Shown piece by piece: positions 33,870 through 43,279 of a stretch of 45,684 bases of DNA. This DNA comes from Negativicutes bacterium (lineage in GTDB: Bacteria > Bacillota_C > Negativicutes > Acidaminococcales > Acidaminococcaceae). The DNA is taken from positions 1 through 45,684 of the forward strand of contig RZYP01000008.1 of assembly GCA_009930275.1 (NCBI GenBank), read 5' to 3'. Numbering within the stretch: the first letter of the stretch is position 1; each line of letters starts with the position of its first letter. The notes under the pieces were generated by a model, which saw only the letters and a program-made list of their open reading frames with translations, searched no databases and was not told where the DNA came from. Position numbers and translations under genes: made by a program.

Positions 33870-35396
33870 ATGTATGCAAAGACCTTTGGCGAAACTACAT
33901 GTGGTATTAATGGTGAAGAAATTATAGTAGAAGTTGATATTTCAAATGGCATGCCTGCATTTGAACTTGTAGGACTGCCTGATACGGCAGTCAGAGAGTC
34001 AAGAGAAAGGGTACGGGCTGCTTTAAAAAATTCAGGATTTAAGTTTCCTACGACACGAATAACAGTTAATCTAGCTCCGGCCGACTTAAAAAAAGACGGC
34101 TCGGGGCTAGATTTGCCTATTGCGGTTGGAATATTATGCAGTAGTGGGCAATTACCTACAGACGCTATTTGTGACAAAAATTTTGTTGGTGAGTTGGCTC
34201 TTGATGGCATTATCAGAGGGGTAAGCGGTATCCTCCCAATGATAATTAAGGCGAAAGAAGCGGGGAAAAAGGAAATCTTTATTCCGGAAAGCAATGCTTC
34301 TGAAGGTGAACTGGTTGACGGCATTAATGTTTTTGCACCTAAATCATTGGAACAGCTAGTGAAACATCTTGAAGGTGAAGAAGTACTTAAAGAGTTACCA
34401 AAAAGAAAAATAGGCGTCGAAAGTTTTAGCAGCTACGATGTTGACTTTTCTGATGTGCAGGGGCAGTATGTTGCCAAGCGCGCCCTTGAAATTGCTGCAG
34501 CAGGTGGTCACAATGTCCGCTTGGTTGGTGCCCCAGGCGCTGGTAAGACCATGCTTGCCAGGAGGCTGCCTACCATTCTGCCGCCTATGACTGATGATGA
34601 GGCTTTGGAGGTAACTAAGATTTACAGCATTGCTGGGCTTTTAAACAGGAGACAGGGCTTGATTTTAGAAAGACCGTTCAGAAGTCCGCATCATACAATA
34701 TCACATAACGCCCTTATTGGAGGCGGAAGCGTCCCGAGACCAGGAGAAGTAACATTAAGCCATAACGGAGTATTATTTCTTGATGAATTACCAGAGTTTT
34801 CCCGGATGGCCCTTGAGGTACTGCGTCAGCCTTTGGAAGACGGATTTGTTACAATAAGTCGCGTGCAAGCTTCTCTTTCTTTTCCTGCAATGTTTATTCT
34901 TGTATCAGCGGAAAATCCTTGTCCCTGCGGTTTTTATGGTGAAAACGATGGCGTACATCAATGTACTTGCCGACTCGGTGATATTGAACGTTATCATAAA
35001 AAGATTTCGGGTCCATTGTTGGACCGCATAGATATTCAGGTTCATGTTCCACGTCTTAATTACCAAGACATGAAATGTACCATGCCATCTGAAAGCTCCC
35101 AGACAATCAGAAAAAGAGTTATAGCCGCAAGAGAACTGCAGCTTGCCAGGCTTAAAGGTACAAAGCTTCACTGTAATGCAGAAATGGGGCGCCGGGAAAT
35201 TAGAAAGCAATGTCACCTGACAGTTCAGGCGGAACAACTGCTTGAAAAATATTTTGCAAGTTTGGGTCTTAGCGCACGTAGTCATGACAGAATAATAAAA
35301 GTTGCGCAAACAATTGCCGATTTAGATCAAAAAGAAGTAATCACGGGTGTCCACATTGCTGAAGCGATAGAATTAAGAACTATTTCTCAAGGTTAA
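33870..35396 (+). CDS. comM: ComM/YifB-family Mg-chelatase-like AAA+ ATPase
   Basis: A 508-residue protein. Residues 1-170 form the Lon-protease-like N-terminal domain (YAKTFGETTCGINGEE, VNLAPADLKKDGSGLDLPI). Then comes an AAA+ domain with Walker A VGAPGAGKTMLARRLP, Walker B LFLDELPEFSR, and sensor and cysteine block SAENPCPCGFYG. ComM is a helicase that helps branch migration during transformation in other bacteria; the Firmicute role is less clear. ATG 33870 follows AGGTGG; GTG 33858 is four codons upstream and less likely. Confidence 0.92.
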   Translation: MYAKTFGETTCGINGEEIIVEVDISNGMPAFELVGLPDTAVRESRERVRAALKNSGFKFPTTRITVNLAPADLKKDGSGLDLPIAVGILCSSGQLPTDAICDKNFVGELALDGIIRGVSGILPMIIKAKEAGKKEIFIPESNASEGELVDGINVFAPKSLEQLVKHLEGEEVLKELPKRKIGVESFSSYDVDFSDVQGQYVAKRALEIAAAGGHNVRLVGAPGAGKTMLARRLPTILPPMTDDEALEVTKIYSIAGLLNRRQGLILERPFRSPHHTISHNALIGGGSVPRPGEVTLSHNGVLFLDELPEFSRMALEVLRQPLEDGFVTISRVQASLSFPAMFILVSAENPCPCGFYGENDGVHQCTCRLGDIERYHKKISGPLLDRIDIQVHVPRLNYQDMKCTMPSESSQTIRKRVIAARELQLARLKGTKLHCNAEMGRREIRKQCHLTVQAEQLLEKYFASLGLSARSHDRIIKVAQTIADLDQKEVITGVHIAEAIELRTISQG

Positions 35397-35736
35397 AGAT
35401 AATCAAAGCCTACAGATAAGCAACCACAAACTATGTTTAAAATACATGATTCAGTTAATAACGCAGGTCTTTTGGGTTTCAATAAATACTTTTCTCCTAG
35501 AACCATGCTTTTTCAACATGGTTCTTTTTCATGCCCTAAAAAGGAAATAGTAATTTTTTGGTAAAAAAAAGGCTATATCAGTAAATAGGTGGACAAATAC
35601 AAAACAAAGATTGTACGATGAAAAAGCAAGATTGCCGCATTATGGTAACAGGTGATTATTCCGTGTAAAATAATAATTATTGAAAAAACAAACATATTTG
35701 ATTTTTTTCTGAATAAGACGTGAGGGGATGAAAATA
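35397..35736. other. 340-base gap between comM-like gene and membrane protein gene
   Basis: The gap is A/T-rich and holds one terminator (35499-35530) but no other feature I can support. No clear promoter pair is visible before the next gene, although TTGAAA near 35680 and A/T-rich sequence after it are possible. No open frame of useful length and no tRNA are present. Confidence 0.6.
35499..35530 (+). terminator. Terminator about 100 bases after the comM-like gene
   Basis: AGAACCATG pairs with CATGGTTCT around a T-rich loop and is followed by TTTTTC. It closes the lepB-to-comM transcript. Confidence 0.85.
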
Positions 35737-36360
35737 ATGACTATAGTATATATTCTATTAATTTCTCTTTTGCCTTTTATTATTATGGATTATTTCCTGC
35801 TATTTGAAAATGTTTGGGACTATTTTATTCCTTTTTTTGTTATTATAGGATTGACTGTTGTATATACAAAAAAACAACACTGCATAATAGTCGCTAAGAA
35901 AATAGTCGCAGAATTTCCGGATAGTCTTAATGAGCTTCAGGTAAATTTGTTAGTTTCCGCAGCCGGAGTATTTATAGGTGAATGTGCCTTAGAAACTTGC
36001 AGACAATTATCATTATTTATTTCAAACAGCATCGTGTTTTTGGTATTGGAAATCATTTATGCAGTTGTTATCGGCAATTATTTTTTGGCGATTGTGTCTA
36101 TTTTATTAATGATAGTGCTATTTTTGTCTGGACTGCATCGCTATTTTGCGACAGGATTAGAGGGAAAAGATAAAGAAAGAGCACTTAAGCAATTTACTTC
36201 GCAATATCCGAGCAACATATTATATTCACCTTATGATGGCACCGAGGTTGGAAAAGATTTGCAAAAATGGCGCAGAAAAGCTTATGCAGACGCATTTAAA
36301 AGAAATAAAGAAATATGTGAAAGGGCCTTTGTTAATTCAAAGTATAGGGATTTTTTATAG
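35737..36360 (+). CDS. Unrecognised membrane protein
   Basis: A 207-residue protein I do not recognise. Hydrophobic segments lie at about residues 2-22 (IVYILLISLLPFIIMDYFLL), 30-44 (YFIPFFVIIGLTVVYT), and two adjacent ones at about 95-135 (IVFLVLEIIYAVVI, then LAIVSILLMIVLFLSG). Between them lies a weaker segment near LLVSAAGVFIGEC. The C-terminal 70 residues are charged and likely cytosolic (KDKERALKQFTSQYP, YADAFKRNKEICERAF). The start at ATG 35737 is set by GAGGGG 9 bases upstream; ATG 35728 touches that site. It is a single gene flanked by terminators and an opposing gene, with base composition more A/T-rich than its neighbours. Confidence 0.7.
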   Translation: MTIVYILLISLLPFIIMDYFLLFENVWDYFIPFFVIIGLTVVYTKKQHCIIVAKKIVAEFPDSLNELQVNLLVSAAGVFIGECALETCRQLSLFISNSIVFLVLEIIYAVVIGNYFLAIVSILLMIVLFLSGLHRYFATGLEGKDKERALKQFTSQYPSNILYSPYDGTEVGKDLQKWRRKAYADAFKRNKEICERAFVNSKYRDFL

Positions 36361-36394
36361 AGAAAATATCGTAGTTAAGCAGCCTGTTGAAAGC

Positions 36395-36436
36395 AAAAAA
36401 GCACTGGCAAATGTCTTAACATCCGCCAGCGCTTTA
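36395..36436 (-). terminator. Terminator of the unrecognised minus-strand gene
   Basis: Read on the minus strand, AAAGCGCTGGC pairs with GCCAGTGCTTT around a 16-base loop and is followed by TTTTT. One G:T-type mismatch lies in the stem. It also lies past the end of the plus-strand membrane gene. Confidence 0.75.
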
Positions 36437-36476
36437 AAATACCTGTAAAATGAAATTTAATGATTTGATTTGAATT

Positions 36477-36998
36477 TTATGAATCGATAGAAACGAGGGA
36501 AACAACTTCATAAGACTTATGTGCATCTAAAACATAAAAGGGCAGCGCGTTAAAGTCAATTTGGTTCAAAAATTCGGGATAATACAAAAACGGGGGGAAA
36601 TTACGATCTTCACCTGTAGTATTTTCCCAAGGTATATTTTTGACGAGCGAGGGGACGTTGCAATTTAGAATTGTTTCCATTAAGACAGAAGGATTTGCGA
36701 CGGCAAGTATAGCAGAATTAGTTGTACCGCTTTGTTCATCGTAAGGTTGAAGAATCTCCTTAACAGCTTTAAAAGGAAATGAATGGAGGGAGTCTTCTTC
36801 AATCTCACCTAAATGTGCAGTCAACTTTATTGGTGAATGTTTTTTATATAAGAAGAAATCACCTGTTAACAATAATGATCCATCCTTGATGACTAGACGA
36901 AGAATCTTTTTACTCTTTGCTCTGTAGGTTATGTTTTTTAGTAAAACGTCCAAGTATTGCAGTTCTGCGATTGTTAATACGTTATTCAAAATGATCAC
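36477..36998 (-). CDS. Unrecognised soluble protein
   Basis: A 173-residue protein with no signal peptide, membrane segment or motif I know. It mixes short helices and strands, has a strand-rich centre (LRLVIKDGSLLLTGDFFLY) and a proline and aromatic-rich part (NFPPFLYYPEFLNQI). GTG 36998 is very close to AGAGG; TTG 36989 has better spacing, so the start is uncertain by three codons. It has its own extended -10 promoter and terminator, so it looks like a real gene. It faces the membrane gene tail to tail. Confidence 0.65.
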   Translation of the reverse strand: MIILNNVLTIAELQYLDVLLKNITYRAKSKKILRLVIKDGSLLLTGDFFLYKKHSPIKLTAHLGEIEEDSLHSFPFKAVKEILQPYDEQSGTTNSAILAVANPSVLMETILNCNVPSLVKNIPWENTTGEDRNFPPFLYYPEFLNQIDFNALPFYVLDAHKSYEVVSLVSIDS

Positions 36999-37009
36999 AT
37001 CCTCTCAAA

Positions 37010-37021
37010 ATGATTATAGCA
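37010..37021 (-). promoter_or_regulatory. Extended -10 promoter of the unrecognised minus-strand gene
   Basis: On the minus strand TGCTATAAT (RC of 37013-37021) gives an extended -10. No good -35 is visible at 17 bases; TTGCTG lies at 19. Confidence 0.6.
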
Positions 37022-37086
37022 TAATAGGATAAATTAGCAGCAAGACCTTTTATTATTTTGTTTTATTTTTGTTAAAATATTTGCGC

Positions 37087-37141
37087 AGAAAAAACGCCTG
37101 GCAGCCAACCATCCAGTGAGGTTGACTATGCAGGCGTTTTA
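37087..37141 (-). terminator. Terminator of nadE, nested hairpin
   Basis: On the minus strand AAACGCCTG pairs with CAGGCGTTT, enclosing a second stem GTCAACC/GGTTGGC, and six T follow. The nested form is more elaborate than the other terminators in the window. Confidence 0.85.
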
Positions 37142-37152
37142 ATTTACGATAT

Positions 37153-39045
37153 TTAATTACCTAAAAGGTTTTTCTTTAAACATTGGTACTCGATAGAAAA
37201 ATAAGGCATTAGCTGCGCTTCTCGATGGTCATAACCATAGGCGCGGCGGCTAAGGCTGATAATCGGCGGTGCCTGAATCCTTTTTGCTACGGCAAAGCCG
37301 CTGAAAAGTTTCCACCAGCGCTCCAAGTCGTCGATGAATGCTTTATTTGTTGGGAAGTATTTCTTGATAGTCCCTTGTTGGCAGCCAATGATTTCTTCCA
37401 AAGTTTCTTCCATATACCAACGCAGTATATCACTGGGAGAAGCTTTATCCCATCTCTCGACGAAAGCTCTGAACAAAAAATCATGGTATTCGTAAATCAT
37501 AGGGTCACCACCAACACCGACCATTTGCTCTGCAGACAATTCAGCGCTTGGTGAGATTTTGAATATTTCTTCAGGGATAACCTTTTGGTTAAATATTTTA
37601 TCATTGAGGTAGCGACCAAGTTCATAAACCTGATTTTTCCATAAGTCACCAATCATTGCCAAAACACCGGTCAAATCACCATAAAACGTTGCATATCCGA
37701 CTGTAATTTCTGCTTTATTGGAGTTGCAGGAAAAGCCCCCGCCAAAAGACGAAGCTAATGCAGCCAGTAAACGTGTACGGTCCCGTGCTTGAATATTCTC
37801 ACGTGCGAGGTAAGATAGTTCAAGAGAAAAAGTTGTGTTTGAATAATAATTATGGATAGGTGTTTGGGTTAATTGCGCGTTTGTGTGATCAACGCTTTCT
37901 TGAATAGGCATAATACAATAATTGCATTTTAAAGATTCGGCGAGCATAAGAGCTAAATTCTTAGTTAAAGGAGAATTATAAATGGAGGGCATATTTACCA
38001 ACAGCACATTATCCGGTCCAAGTATATCAACATAAAATGCCGCAGTTACAGCTGAATCGATACCTCCTGACACACCAATGGTCATTTTGCTAATACCAAT
38101 TTGTTGCAGGAATCTTTTCACTCCGTATCTAATGGCTAGATAAATCTCTGTTATTTCGCTGCAAGTATCGTGAACTGTAGTTTCAGCCGTTAAAAGCTTA
38201 GTATTGGTATCAAAGGCTGTTATTAGAAAATATTCTTTATATGCTGGGGCATCAGTTAAAAGTTCACCGTTATTTTGGTAGGCACAACTGCAGCCATCAA
38301 AGGTAAAAACATTTTTTCCATTGTTTTGGACACCCACATTATTGCAGTAAAGTAAAGGAAGAAAACAAGTTTTTGCTTGTTCACCAAAAACTCTGTGTCT
38401 TTTCTGATTCTTATGCAGGGAAAACGGCGAACAAGAAATATTAAAAAGTATGTCTGCCCCGTTTTTGGCGAGCAGTTTAGGAATATTAACCAAATAGTTT
38501 GTAGTCCAGCCATCTTCGCAAAGCATTATTCCTAGATTTAAAGTTTCGTTGCGAATGGTCACCATAATTGGTTTCACCAGTTCGTCGATTGTTGTGGACA
38601 ATTCCTGTGGTAATTTTCTTAGACTATGAAAATAACGACTGTCATCAAACTCCCGGTAGTTTGGTAAAGAACTCTTTATCAGGAAGGGATAGGGCAAAGC
38701 GCCTTTAAGCAATTTGCCATCTTGGGCAACGAATGCTGCATTATATTTGCGCATTCGTCCATCTTCATTAAATTTGGCATTATCGACAGCCACATTGCCG
38801 AATATTATGCAGATATTTTCAGATGCGGCAATTATTTTATTACCATAGGTCTGACAGTCTTCAAGGAAGGCAGGCTGTTCCCATAAATCCCCCAAAAAGT
38901 AGCCTGGTATAGCTAATTCTGGCAGGATCAGGATATCAATATGTTCGCTTTTTGCCTTTTCAGTAGCATTGATTATAGTGGCAAAGTTGATATCAGGTCT
39001 TCCCGGAATAACTTCAATCTGTGCACATGCTAACCTTACCGTCAT
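37153..39045 (-). CDS. nadE: Glutamine-dependent NAD+ synthetase
   Basis: Makes NAD+ from deamido-NAD+ with ATP and glutamine-derived ammonia. The 630-residue protein is a fusion. Residues 1-270 are a nitrilase-type glutaminase with Glu43 in LPELAIPGY, a Lys before SSLPNYREFDD and Cys near 175 in MLCEDGW. The rest is the synthetase, with the P-loop GVSGGIDSAV near residue 321 and FSCNSNKAEITVGYAT. It resembles the long two-domain form. The ATG at 39045 follows AGGTG at 10 bases. A Fur/PerR-like palindrome lies upstream between it and ybaK. Confidence 0.95.
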   Translation of the reverse strand: MTVRLACAQIEVIPGRPDINFATIINATEKAKSEHIDILILPELAIPGYFLGDLWEQPAFLEDCQTYGNKIIAASENICIIFGNVAVDNAKFNEDGRMRKYNAAFVAQDGKLLKGALPYPFLIKSSLPNYREFDDSRYFHSLRKLPQELSTTIDELVKPIMVTIRNETLNLGIMLCEDGWTTNYLVNIPKLLAKNGADILFNISCSPFSLHKNQKRHRVFGEQAKTCFLPLLYCNNVGVQNNGKNVFTFDGCSCAYQNNGELLTDAPAYKEYFLITAFDTNTKLLTAETTVHDTCSEITEIYLAIRYGVKRFLQQIGISKMTIGVSGGIDSAVTAAFYVDILGPDNVLLVNMPSIYNSPLTKNLALMLAESLKCNYCIMPIQESVDHTNAQLTQTPIHNYYSNTTFSLELSYLARENIQARDRTRLLAALASSFGGGFSCNSNKAEITVGYATFYGDLTGVLAMIGDLWKNQVYELGRYLNDKIFNQKVIPEEIFKISPSAELSAEQMVGVGGDPMIYEYHDFLFRAFVERWDKASPSDILRWYMEETLEEIIGCQQGTIKKYFPTNKAFIDDLERWWKLFSGFAVAKRIQAPPIISLSRRAYGYDHREAQLMPYFSIEYQCLKKNLLGN

Positions 39046-39171
39046 ACGTGTATTACACCTCTTTTAAATTGTAAATATAAAGTTTTTATAGCAAAAAATA
39101 GGTCTCAACATTTTAGACATTAAATAATAACTTTAGAAACCTATACTTTTAACATTCATATTAAGATGATA

Positions 39172-39186
39172 TGATAATCATTATAA
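39172..39186. promoter_or_regulatory. Fur/PerR-family operator-like palindrome
   Basis: TGATAATCATTATAA matches the 7-1-7 Fur box TGATAATnATTATCA at all but one position, and equally matches the PerR box TTATAATnATTATAA at all but one position. It lies in the divergent nadE-ybaK gap, 54 bases before the ybaK-type start. Confidence 0.5.
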
Positions 39187-39239
39187 CAAAATACATTAGT
39201 TATTACTATCTCAATACTTAGGAGAACAAGGAGTAGACA

Positions 39240-39716
39240 ATGAAAATAAAGAAAACAAATGCTTCGCGCATTTTAGATAATCTGAAAATTAAATATAGCT
39301 TGCTTGAATATGAGGTTGATGAGAATAATTTGGATGCGGTTCATGTTGCTGAGTCTGTTGGGATCCCATGTTCGCAAGTTTTTAAAACCCTTTGTGTTCG
39401 TGGTGATAAATCGGGCATAATTTTCGCATGCATTCCAGGCGACCATGAGTTGGACTTGAAGGCTCTTGCCAGAGAAAGCGGTAACAAAAGAGCGGAACTG
39501 GTTCCATTAAAGGAAGTGTTGCCATTAACGGGCTATATTCGTGGGGGAGTATCGCCTCTGGGAGCCAAGAAGGCCTATCCCGTGTTTTTGGACGAGACGG
39601 CCAACAGCTGGGCTGAAATATCAATTAGCGCTGGGCAAAGAGGCTTGCAGATAATAATTTCTCCGCCCGATTTAAAAAATGCAACCGGGGCTAGAATTGC
39701 TCCTTTGACTATATAG
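39240..39716 (+). CDS. ybaK: YbaK/EbsC-type Cys-tRNA(Pro) deacylase
   Basis: A 158-residue protein of the YbaK family, which hydrolyses Cys wrongly attached to tRNA-Pro. It has [10 protein letters not shown] with the conserved Lys49, [30 protein letters not shown] (the GXXXP-type loop), and [21 protein letters not shown] 39240 follows AAGGAG. It is a stand-alone gene between nadE and thrC. Related family members clear other tRNAs, so the exact substrate is inferred. Confidence 0.92.
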   Translation: MKIKKTNASRILDNLKIKYSLLEYEVDENNLDAVHVAESVGIPCSQVFKTLCVRGDKSGIIFACIPGDHELDLKALARESGNKRAELVPLKEVLPLTGYIRGGVSPLGAKKAYPVFLDETANSWAEISISAGQRGLQIIISPPDLKNATGARIAPLTI

Positions 39717-39732
39717 GTTGAGTTCGCTTTTA

Positions 39733-39761
39733 TTGCAGTCTTTATTTCAATGTGCTATCAT
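39733..39761 (+). promoter_or_regulatory. Promoter of thrC
   Basis: TTGCAG (39733-39738) and TATCAT (39756-39761) are 17 bases apart, and TGC before the -10 makes it an extended type. Confidence 0.7.
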
Positions 39762-39803
39762 AGAAATGCTATTAACCATGATTAGAAAGTAGGTATGTTA
39801 GCA

Positions 39804-41300
39804 ATGTTATATACAAGTACTCGTGGCCAAACCGAAATGGTTTGTTCCGCGCATGCAATTAGTCGAGGACTCGCTGATGACGGTGGTTTGTTTGTACCTC
39901 AGAAGTTTGCGACAATTCCTTTAGAAGAGATTATTGCAATGAGCGAATTACCCTATGCAGAACGTGCGGCGAAGATTCTTTCATTATTTTTGACGGATTA
40001 CACTGAAGAAGAGTTGTTGGCATGTACTTCAGCTGCTTATGCGGAGGATAGATTTGGCGGGTTTGCAGCTCCATTAAAACAGGTTAAAGATAATGTCGGC
40101 ATTCTTGAGCTTTGGCATGGTCCGACATCTGCTTTTAAGGATATGGCGTTGCAATTATTGCCGCATCTTTTGATGAAGGCTATTGAAAAAACCGGCGAAC
40201 AAAATAATATAGTTATTCTTGTTGCTACATCGGGGGACACCGGAAAAGCTGCCTTGGAAGGTTTTGCGAATGTGAAAGGTACTCAGATTATTGTCTTTTA
40301 TCCGGATGATGGTGTAAGCGATATCCAAAGACAGCAAATGATTACGCAAAAAGGCCAAAATGTCAGCGTCATTGCTGTTCATGGAAATTTTGATGATGCA
40401 CAGACAGGCGTCAAAGAGATATTTGCGGACGAGGAACTCATGGAAAATTTGAAGGGAAAAGGATATGCTTTCTCTTCAGCAAATTCCATCAACTGGGGAC
40501 GTCTGGCACCGCAGATTGTCTATTATTTTAGCGCATACGCCGATGCTGTCAGAGATGGGCACATTAACGCAGGTGAAGAAATAAATTTCTCAGTGCCTAC
40601 AGGAAATTTTGGGGACATTTTAGCCGGGTACTATGCAAAGTGTATGGGGTTGCCTGTTCACCGCTTGATTTGTGCTTCGAATACCAATAATGTCTTGTCA
40701 GTTTTTCTAAATTCAGGCAAGTATGACCGTCGACGGGAATTCCATAAGACGATTTCACCTTCCATGGATATTCTCGTTTCCAGCAATCTGGAACGTCTCT
40801 TGTACCAAATCACTGAGGAGGACGCAGGGAAAGTCGCAACATGGATGAAAGAACTCAAAGAAAACGGTTTTTACGATGTTGGCGGCAAAGTTCTTGCTAA
40901 GATTCAAAAAATGTTTTTTGGCACATGGGTAGATGAAATAGAAACTAAGGAAACAATTTGTAATGTTTTCAGAGATAGAAATTATTTGCTTGATCCGCAC
41001 ACCGCAGTGGCGTGGAGAGCCTGTGAAAAATACAGAATGCTATCTTCAGATGACAGATACTGTATTGTTTTATCTACTGCTAGCCCTTACAAGTTTAATA
41101 CTTCCGTTTTGGAAGCAATTAAACCAGAGGTATTGTCGAAGGACTTAGAAGTGTTTGAAGCCTTACGTCTTTTGTCAGAAATAAGCGGAACATCTGTACC
41201 CAAAAAGCTCGCAGAGCTCGAAAATCAGCCTATTGTGCATGAGATGCAGATTGAAAAGAATGATATGAAAGATATTGTCATTAAAATTTTGAAGTTATGA
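39804..41300 (+). CDS. thrC: Threonine synthase
   Basis: PLP enzyme that turns O-phosphohomoserine into threonine. The 498-residue protein is the long type. It has the start LYTSTRGQ, GLADDGGLFVP, the PLP Lys112 in HGPTSAFKDMALQL, VATSGDTGKAALEGF (phosphate-binding loop) and SANSINWGRLAPQ. ATG 39804 gives the family start with AGGT 9 bases upstream; ATG 39795 lies too close to it. No other threonine genes are near. Confidence 0.96.
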   Translation: MLYTSTRGQTEMVCSAHAISRGLADDGGLFVPQKFATIPLEEIIAMSELPYAERAAKILSLFLTDYTEEELLACTSAAYAEDRFGGFAAPLKQVKDNVGILELWHGPTSAFKDMALQLLPHLLMKAIEKTGEQNNIVILVATSGDTGKAALEGFANVKGTQIIVFYPDDGVSDIQRQQMITQKGQNVSVIAVHGNFDDAQTGVKEIFADEELMENLKGKGYAFSSANSINWGRLAPQIVYYFSAYADAVRDGHINAGEEINFSVPTGNFGDILAGYYAKCMGLPVHRLICASNTNNVLSVFLNSGKYDRRREFHKTISPSMDILVSSNLERLLYQITEEDAGKVATWMKELKENGFYDVGGKVLAKIQKMFFGTWVDEIETKETICNVFRDRNYLLDPHTAVAWRACEKYRMLSSDDRYCIVLSTASPYKFNTSVLEAIKPEVLSKDLEVFEALRLLSEISGTSVPKKLAELENQPIVHEMQIEKNDMKDIVIKILKL

Positions 41301-41312
41301 TTAAAATAAATT

Positions 41313-41360
41313 AGGGAGGATGCACTCACCTTTTAGGTGCGTAGTGCTTCCTCCCTTTTA
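41313..41360 (+). terminator. Terminator after thrC
   Basis: GGGAGGATGCACT pairs with AGTGCTTCCTCCC with one mismatch, capped by CACCTTTTAGGTG, and is followed by TTTTAT. The stem is long and G/C-rich. Confidence 0.85.
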
Positions 41361-41420
41361 TATGTTGATTATTGTTTCAAAAATATATTTTAAATGCAAA
41401 ATACATTTTTATTATTAGAC

Positions 41421-43238
41421 CTAAAGAAGCTTTTTTAATTGAGCCAATTTTTCTGCAAATTTTTTCAGGGTAGACTCTACAGGCACTGGGGTGTTCAAGT
41501 CTACACCGGCATTTTTTAACAGTGTAAGTGAGTAATTGCTCCCGCCGGAGGCGAGAAAATTCAAATACTTTTCTTTTGCACCAGGTTTGTTTTGTAGAAT
41601 TAAATCAGCAAAAGTGAAGGACGCGGAATAACCGGTTGCATATTTGTAAACATAAAAAGGTGTATAGAAGTGTGGAATACGTGACCATTCCGCACCGAGT
41701 TCACTATCAAGCGTCAAGGCTGCTCCATAATATTTTTGGTTGAGCGCAAGCCACAATTCTTCGAGTTTGTTGGCAACAAGAGTTCTGCCGGAACTTATTT
41801 CTGCATGTATTCTTTTTTCGAATTCCGCAAACTGGACTTGGCGATATACAGTTGTACGAATATTTTCTAAAAATTGATTGAGCAAGTAGATTTTTTGCTC
41901 ATCGCTAGCTTTGGCAAGCATATATTCCAAAAGTAAGATTTCGTTTGTAGTAGAAGCTACTTCCGCACAAAAGATGGAATAATCTGCATTGATATAGGTT
42001 TGTGTCTGGCTGCTGAGATAGCTGTGCATAGCATGCCCCATTTCATGGGCGATGGTAGATACACTATTGTAACGCGGCTGATAGTTGAGCAGAACAAATG
42101 GATGCACCCCGTATAATCCCCACGAATAGGCACCTGAACGTTTGCCTTTGTTCTCATAGATGTCAATCCAATTTGAGGAAAAACCTTCTGCCAGCTTAGA
42201 ACAATAAGCATCGCCAAGAGGCATTAAAGCTTCTTGTACGATTGTGCAGGCCTCAGGGTAAGTGTAGCCAAAAAAAACATTGGTTTCAGTTGACAACGGT
42301 ACGTACATGTCAAAAGCGTGAAATTCGCTAACAGAGAGTTTTTCTTTTTTAAAAGCGATATATTCGTGCAAAGGTGCCAGATTATTGTGTATAGTTTCAA
42401 TTAGCGTTTCATATAAGCTTACAGGAATATTATCTTCAGACAAGCTTGCAGTTAAGGTATCAGGGTAATTGTGCGCTGTGGCATAAAAATTGGAACTGCG
42501 GCAGTTACCAGCGAGAGAAGCGGCCAGAGTATTGCGATACTCAGCGTATTTGCCCATGAGGCTTTTGAAGGTGTTCTCTCTCAGGGTTCTATCTTTAGCG
42601 GTCATGTTTAAAAGATAACTACCTTCACTTACTGCGTGTTTTTCACCATTACTATCGCAAACAGTGGGGAAGGTAATGTCTGCCCCGGTGAGTATTCTGA
42701 ATATATTTTCTGCTGAGCCTGTTGCCAGCTTGCTTCTGGAAAGAATTGCTTCTTCGCGTGCTGGCAGAACATGAGGAGACTTGCGCATAAGGTCATCCAA
42801 ATAATGGCTGTATTCTTGCAGCGCAGGATGGACAGTTACCAAATTGTTTAATGAAAGATTGGGAATAGAAAGAATTTCCGGTTCAATAAAGGATACCGCA
42901 TTGGAAAAGTCTGCCGCAAGAACTTCGGCGTTTCCGACCAGTTCCTGGTAATTTTGGTCTGAATTGTCTGTATCACGTTGTAATCGTGCATAAGCGTATA
43001 TTTTTTCAACACATTGAGATAATCGATCACGCTCGGCAAGGCACTCGGAAAGATTTTGCGGGTTGTGTAGATAGCCTTTATATTTTTCGAAGTTTTTGAT
43101 GCCTTGCTTCAGTGCCAGACAAGCATCTCCCCAGTCCTCAAGGTTGTCAAAAATATCTTTTACGCGCCACTTGTATTTTGAGGGCACATCTTTACGCGGC
43201 ACGTCGCAGCCATGCCGAGGTATTGCTGATTTAGTCAT
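41421..43238 (-). CDS. pepF: Oligoendopeptidase F (M3 metallopeptidase)
   Basis: A cytosolic zinc peptidase that cleaves short peptides. The 605-residue protein has the zinc site HEMGH (about residues 398-402, in AHEMGHAMHSYLS), the third ligand Glu in FCAEVASTTNEILL, and the C-terminal FYTPFYVYKYATGY. ATG 43238 follows AAGGAG; nine upstream codons in frame are excluded. The gene is alone, divergent from the B12-type radical SAM gene, with an extended -10 upstream. Confidence 0.95.
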   Translation of the reverse strand: MTKSAIPRHGCDVPRKDVPSKYKWRVKDIFDNLEDWGDACLALKQGIKNFEKYKGYLHNPQNLSECLAERDRLSQCVEKIYAYARLQRDTDNSDQNYQELVGNAEVLAADFSNAVSFIEPEILSIPNLSLNNLVTVHPALQEYSHYLDDLMRKSPHVLPAREEAILSRSKLATGSAENIFRILTGADITFPTVCDSNGEKHAVSEGSYLLNMTAKDRTLRENTFKSLMGKYAEYRNTLAASLAGNCRSSNFYATAHNYPDTLTASLSEDNIPVSLYETLIETIHNNLAPLHEYIAFKKEKLSVSEFHAFDMYVPLSTETNVFFGYTYPEACTIVQEALMPLGDAYCSKLAEGFSSNWIDIYENKGKRSGAYSWGLYGVHPFVLLNYQPRYNSVSTIAHEMGHAMHSYLSSQTQTYINADYSIFCAEVASTTNEILLLEYMLAKASDEQKIYLLNQFLENIRTTVYRQVQFAEFEKRIHAEISSGRTLVANKLEELWLALNQKYYGAALTLDSELGAEWSRIPHFYTPFYVYKYATGYSASFTFADLILQNKPGAKEKYLNFLASGGSNYSLTLLKNAGVDLNTPVPVESTLKKFAEKLAQLKKLL

Positions 43239-43279
43239 ATTCGTGTCACTCCTTGCAAAAATCATATGAGAATAATATT

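Noticed and set aside
36233..36448. 71-codon plus-strand open frame overlapping the end of the membrane protein gene
   Set aside because: It mostly overlaps the membrane gene in another frame, has no ribosome-binding site and runs into the minus-strand terminator hairpin.
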